Source: an uncultured Eubacterium sp.
GTDB taxonomy: Bacteria; Bacillota; Clostridia; Lachnospirales; Lachnospiraceae
Assembly: GCA_910584345.1 (NCBI GenBank)
Contig: CAJTZX010000090.1
Coordinates: forward strand, 1-5,807
DNA length: 5,807 nucleotides
Direction of reading: 5' to 3'
In this document: positions 5,656 to 5,807 of the stretch, piece by piece
Position numbering within the stretch: the stretch's first letter is position 1
How the letters are laid out: every line of letters begins with the position of its first letter
Notes under the pieces: generated by a model
The model's database searches: none
What the model saw: only the letters and a program-made list of their open reading frames with translations
Told to the model about the DNA's origin: nothing
Made by a program: the position numbers and the translations under genes

Positions 5656-5692
5656 GGGGCGATATTTGAAGTTTGCTTCGCAAAATCGCCCC
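5656..5692. repeat. Hairpin 2 of the right composite repeat
   Basis: GGGGCGAT (5656-5663) pairs perfectly with ATCGCCCC (5685-5692). The inner part continues with TTT/AAA and GAAG/CTTC (5668-5671, 5676-5679) around the loop TTTG, with small bulges. Nearly the whole 37 bases pair. Its right arm resembles bases 1-18, so the same module occurs at the left edge. Confidence 0.8.
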
Positions 5693-5715
5693 TCACTCCT
5701 GAATCATGTTCTCAC

Positions 5716-5740
5716 GGAACGCGCAGCTGGTGCGCGTTCC
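5716..5740. repeat. Hairpin 3 of the right composite repeat
   Basis: GGAACGCGCA (5716-5725) and TGCGCGTTCC (5731-5740) form a perfect, GC-rich 10-bp stem with the loop GCTGG. No T-run follows. An alternative pairing joins TCACGG (5712-5717) with CCGTGA (5745-5750), so hairpins could rearrange. Confidence 0.8.
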
Positions 5741-5807
5741 TGACCCGTGAATCAATGTCATTAACTTAACGGATCCCGAACGACTCTGCACCTGGCGGAA
5801 TGGTTTT

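Larger units (their letters stand above)
5621..5807. repeat. Right composite repeat, inverted relative to the left copy
   Basis: ATTCACGG (5621-5628) and CCGTGAAT (5745-5752) form an 8-bp inverted repeat enclosing hairpins 2 and 3. Beyond it CAATGTCAT (5753-5761) and bases 5782-5807 are the inverted counterparts of 99-107 and 51-76. The spacers between these modules are 20 bases here and 22 on the left. The left copy runs from ATGACATTG almost directly into CGTGAATAGTAAC, while this copy has about 120 bases of hairpins between them. The element may continue past the window. Confidence 0.7.

Noticed and set aside
5615..5740. CRISPR array or integron attC sites
   Set aside because: The three hairpins differ in sequence and there are no equal spacers. 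The GTTACTAT arms do not fit the attC consensus and no integrase is present.
5555..5743. A 62-codon plus-strand open frame
   Set aside because: It runs straight through the three hairpins of the repeat, has no ribosome binding site and a translation without protein-like character.

Overview
The window looks like chromosomal DNA from a low-to-moderate GC gut Firmicute, probably a Lachnospiraceae-type Clostridium relative. This is inferred from strong AGGAGG-type ribosome binding sites, TTGACA/TATAAT-type promoters, the FeoA/FeoB sequences, a YtrA-type GntR regulator with a small ABC exporter, and dispersed palindromic repeats built on the core GTGAATAGTAAC. No species can be named from sequence alone.

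Layout. (1) 1-124: a dispersed-repeat region with no gene. (2) 138-182: a striking operator-promoter made of five ACAGT/ACTGT pentamers spaced exactly 10 bp apart. It drives a three-gene plus-strand operon: GntR/YtrA regulator (205-585), ABC ATPase (579-1427) and six-helix ABC-2 permease (1424-2077), all joined by overlapping start and stop codons. (3) Converging on it, a minus-strand ferrous iron uptake operon: feoA (4187-4411) followed by feoB (2139-4190), with a recognisable promoter and a structured leader. (4) 4550-4930: a degenerate stretch with a strong hairpin plus T-run and two abutting, oppositely oriented fragments that read like protein but have no starts. (5) 4974-5531: a visibly AT-rich minus-strand gene for a Uma2-family (PD-(D/E)XK fold) protein, with its own RBS and terminator. 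(6) 5615-5807: a composite repeat of three consecutive hairpins ending in a module that is an inverted, diverged copy of the module at 51-107.

How it works together. The regulator probably represses its own operon by binding the phased operator, and the ATPase and permease probably form an exporter of unknown substrate. FeoA and FeoB together import Fe2+ under low-oxygen conditions. The Uma2 gene and gene remnants look like accessory material placed between the feo operon and the repeat. The inverted repeat modules at both edges bracket all the genes.

I found no convincing new multi-gene system. The best leads are the helically phased operator, the inverted modular repeats bracketing the locus, the histidine-rich insert in FeoB, and the unidentified coding remnants at 4607-4923.
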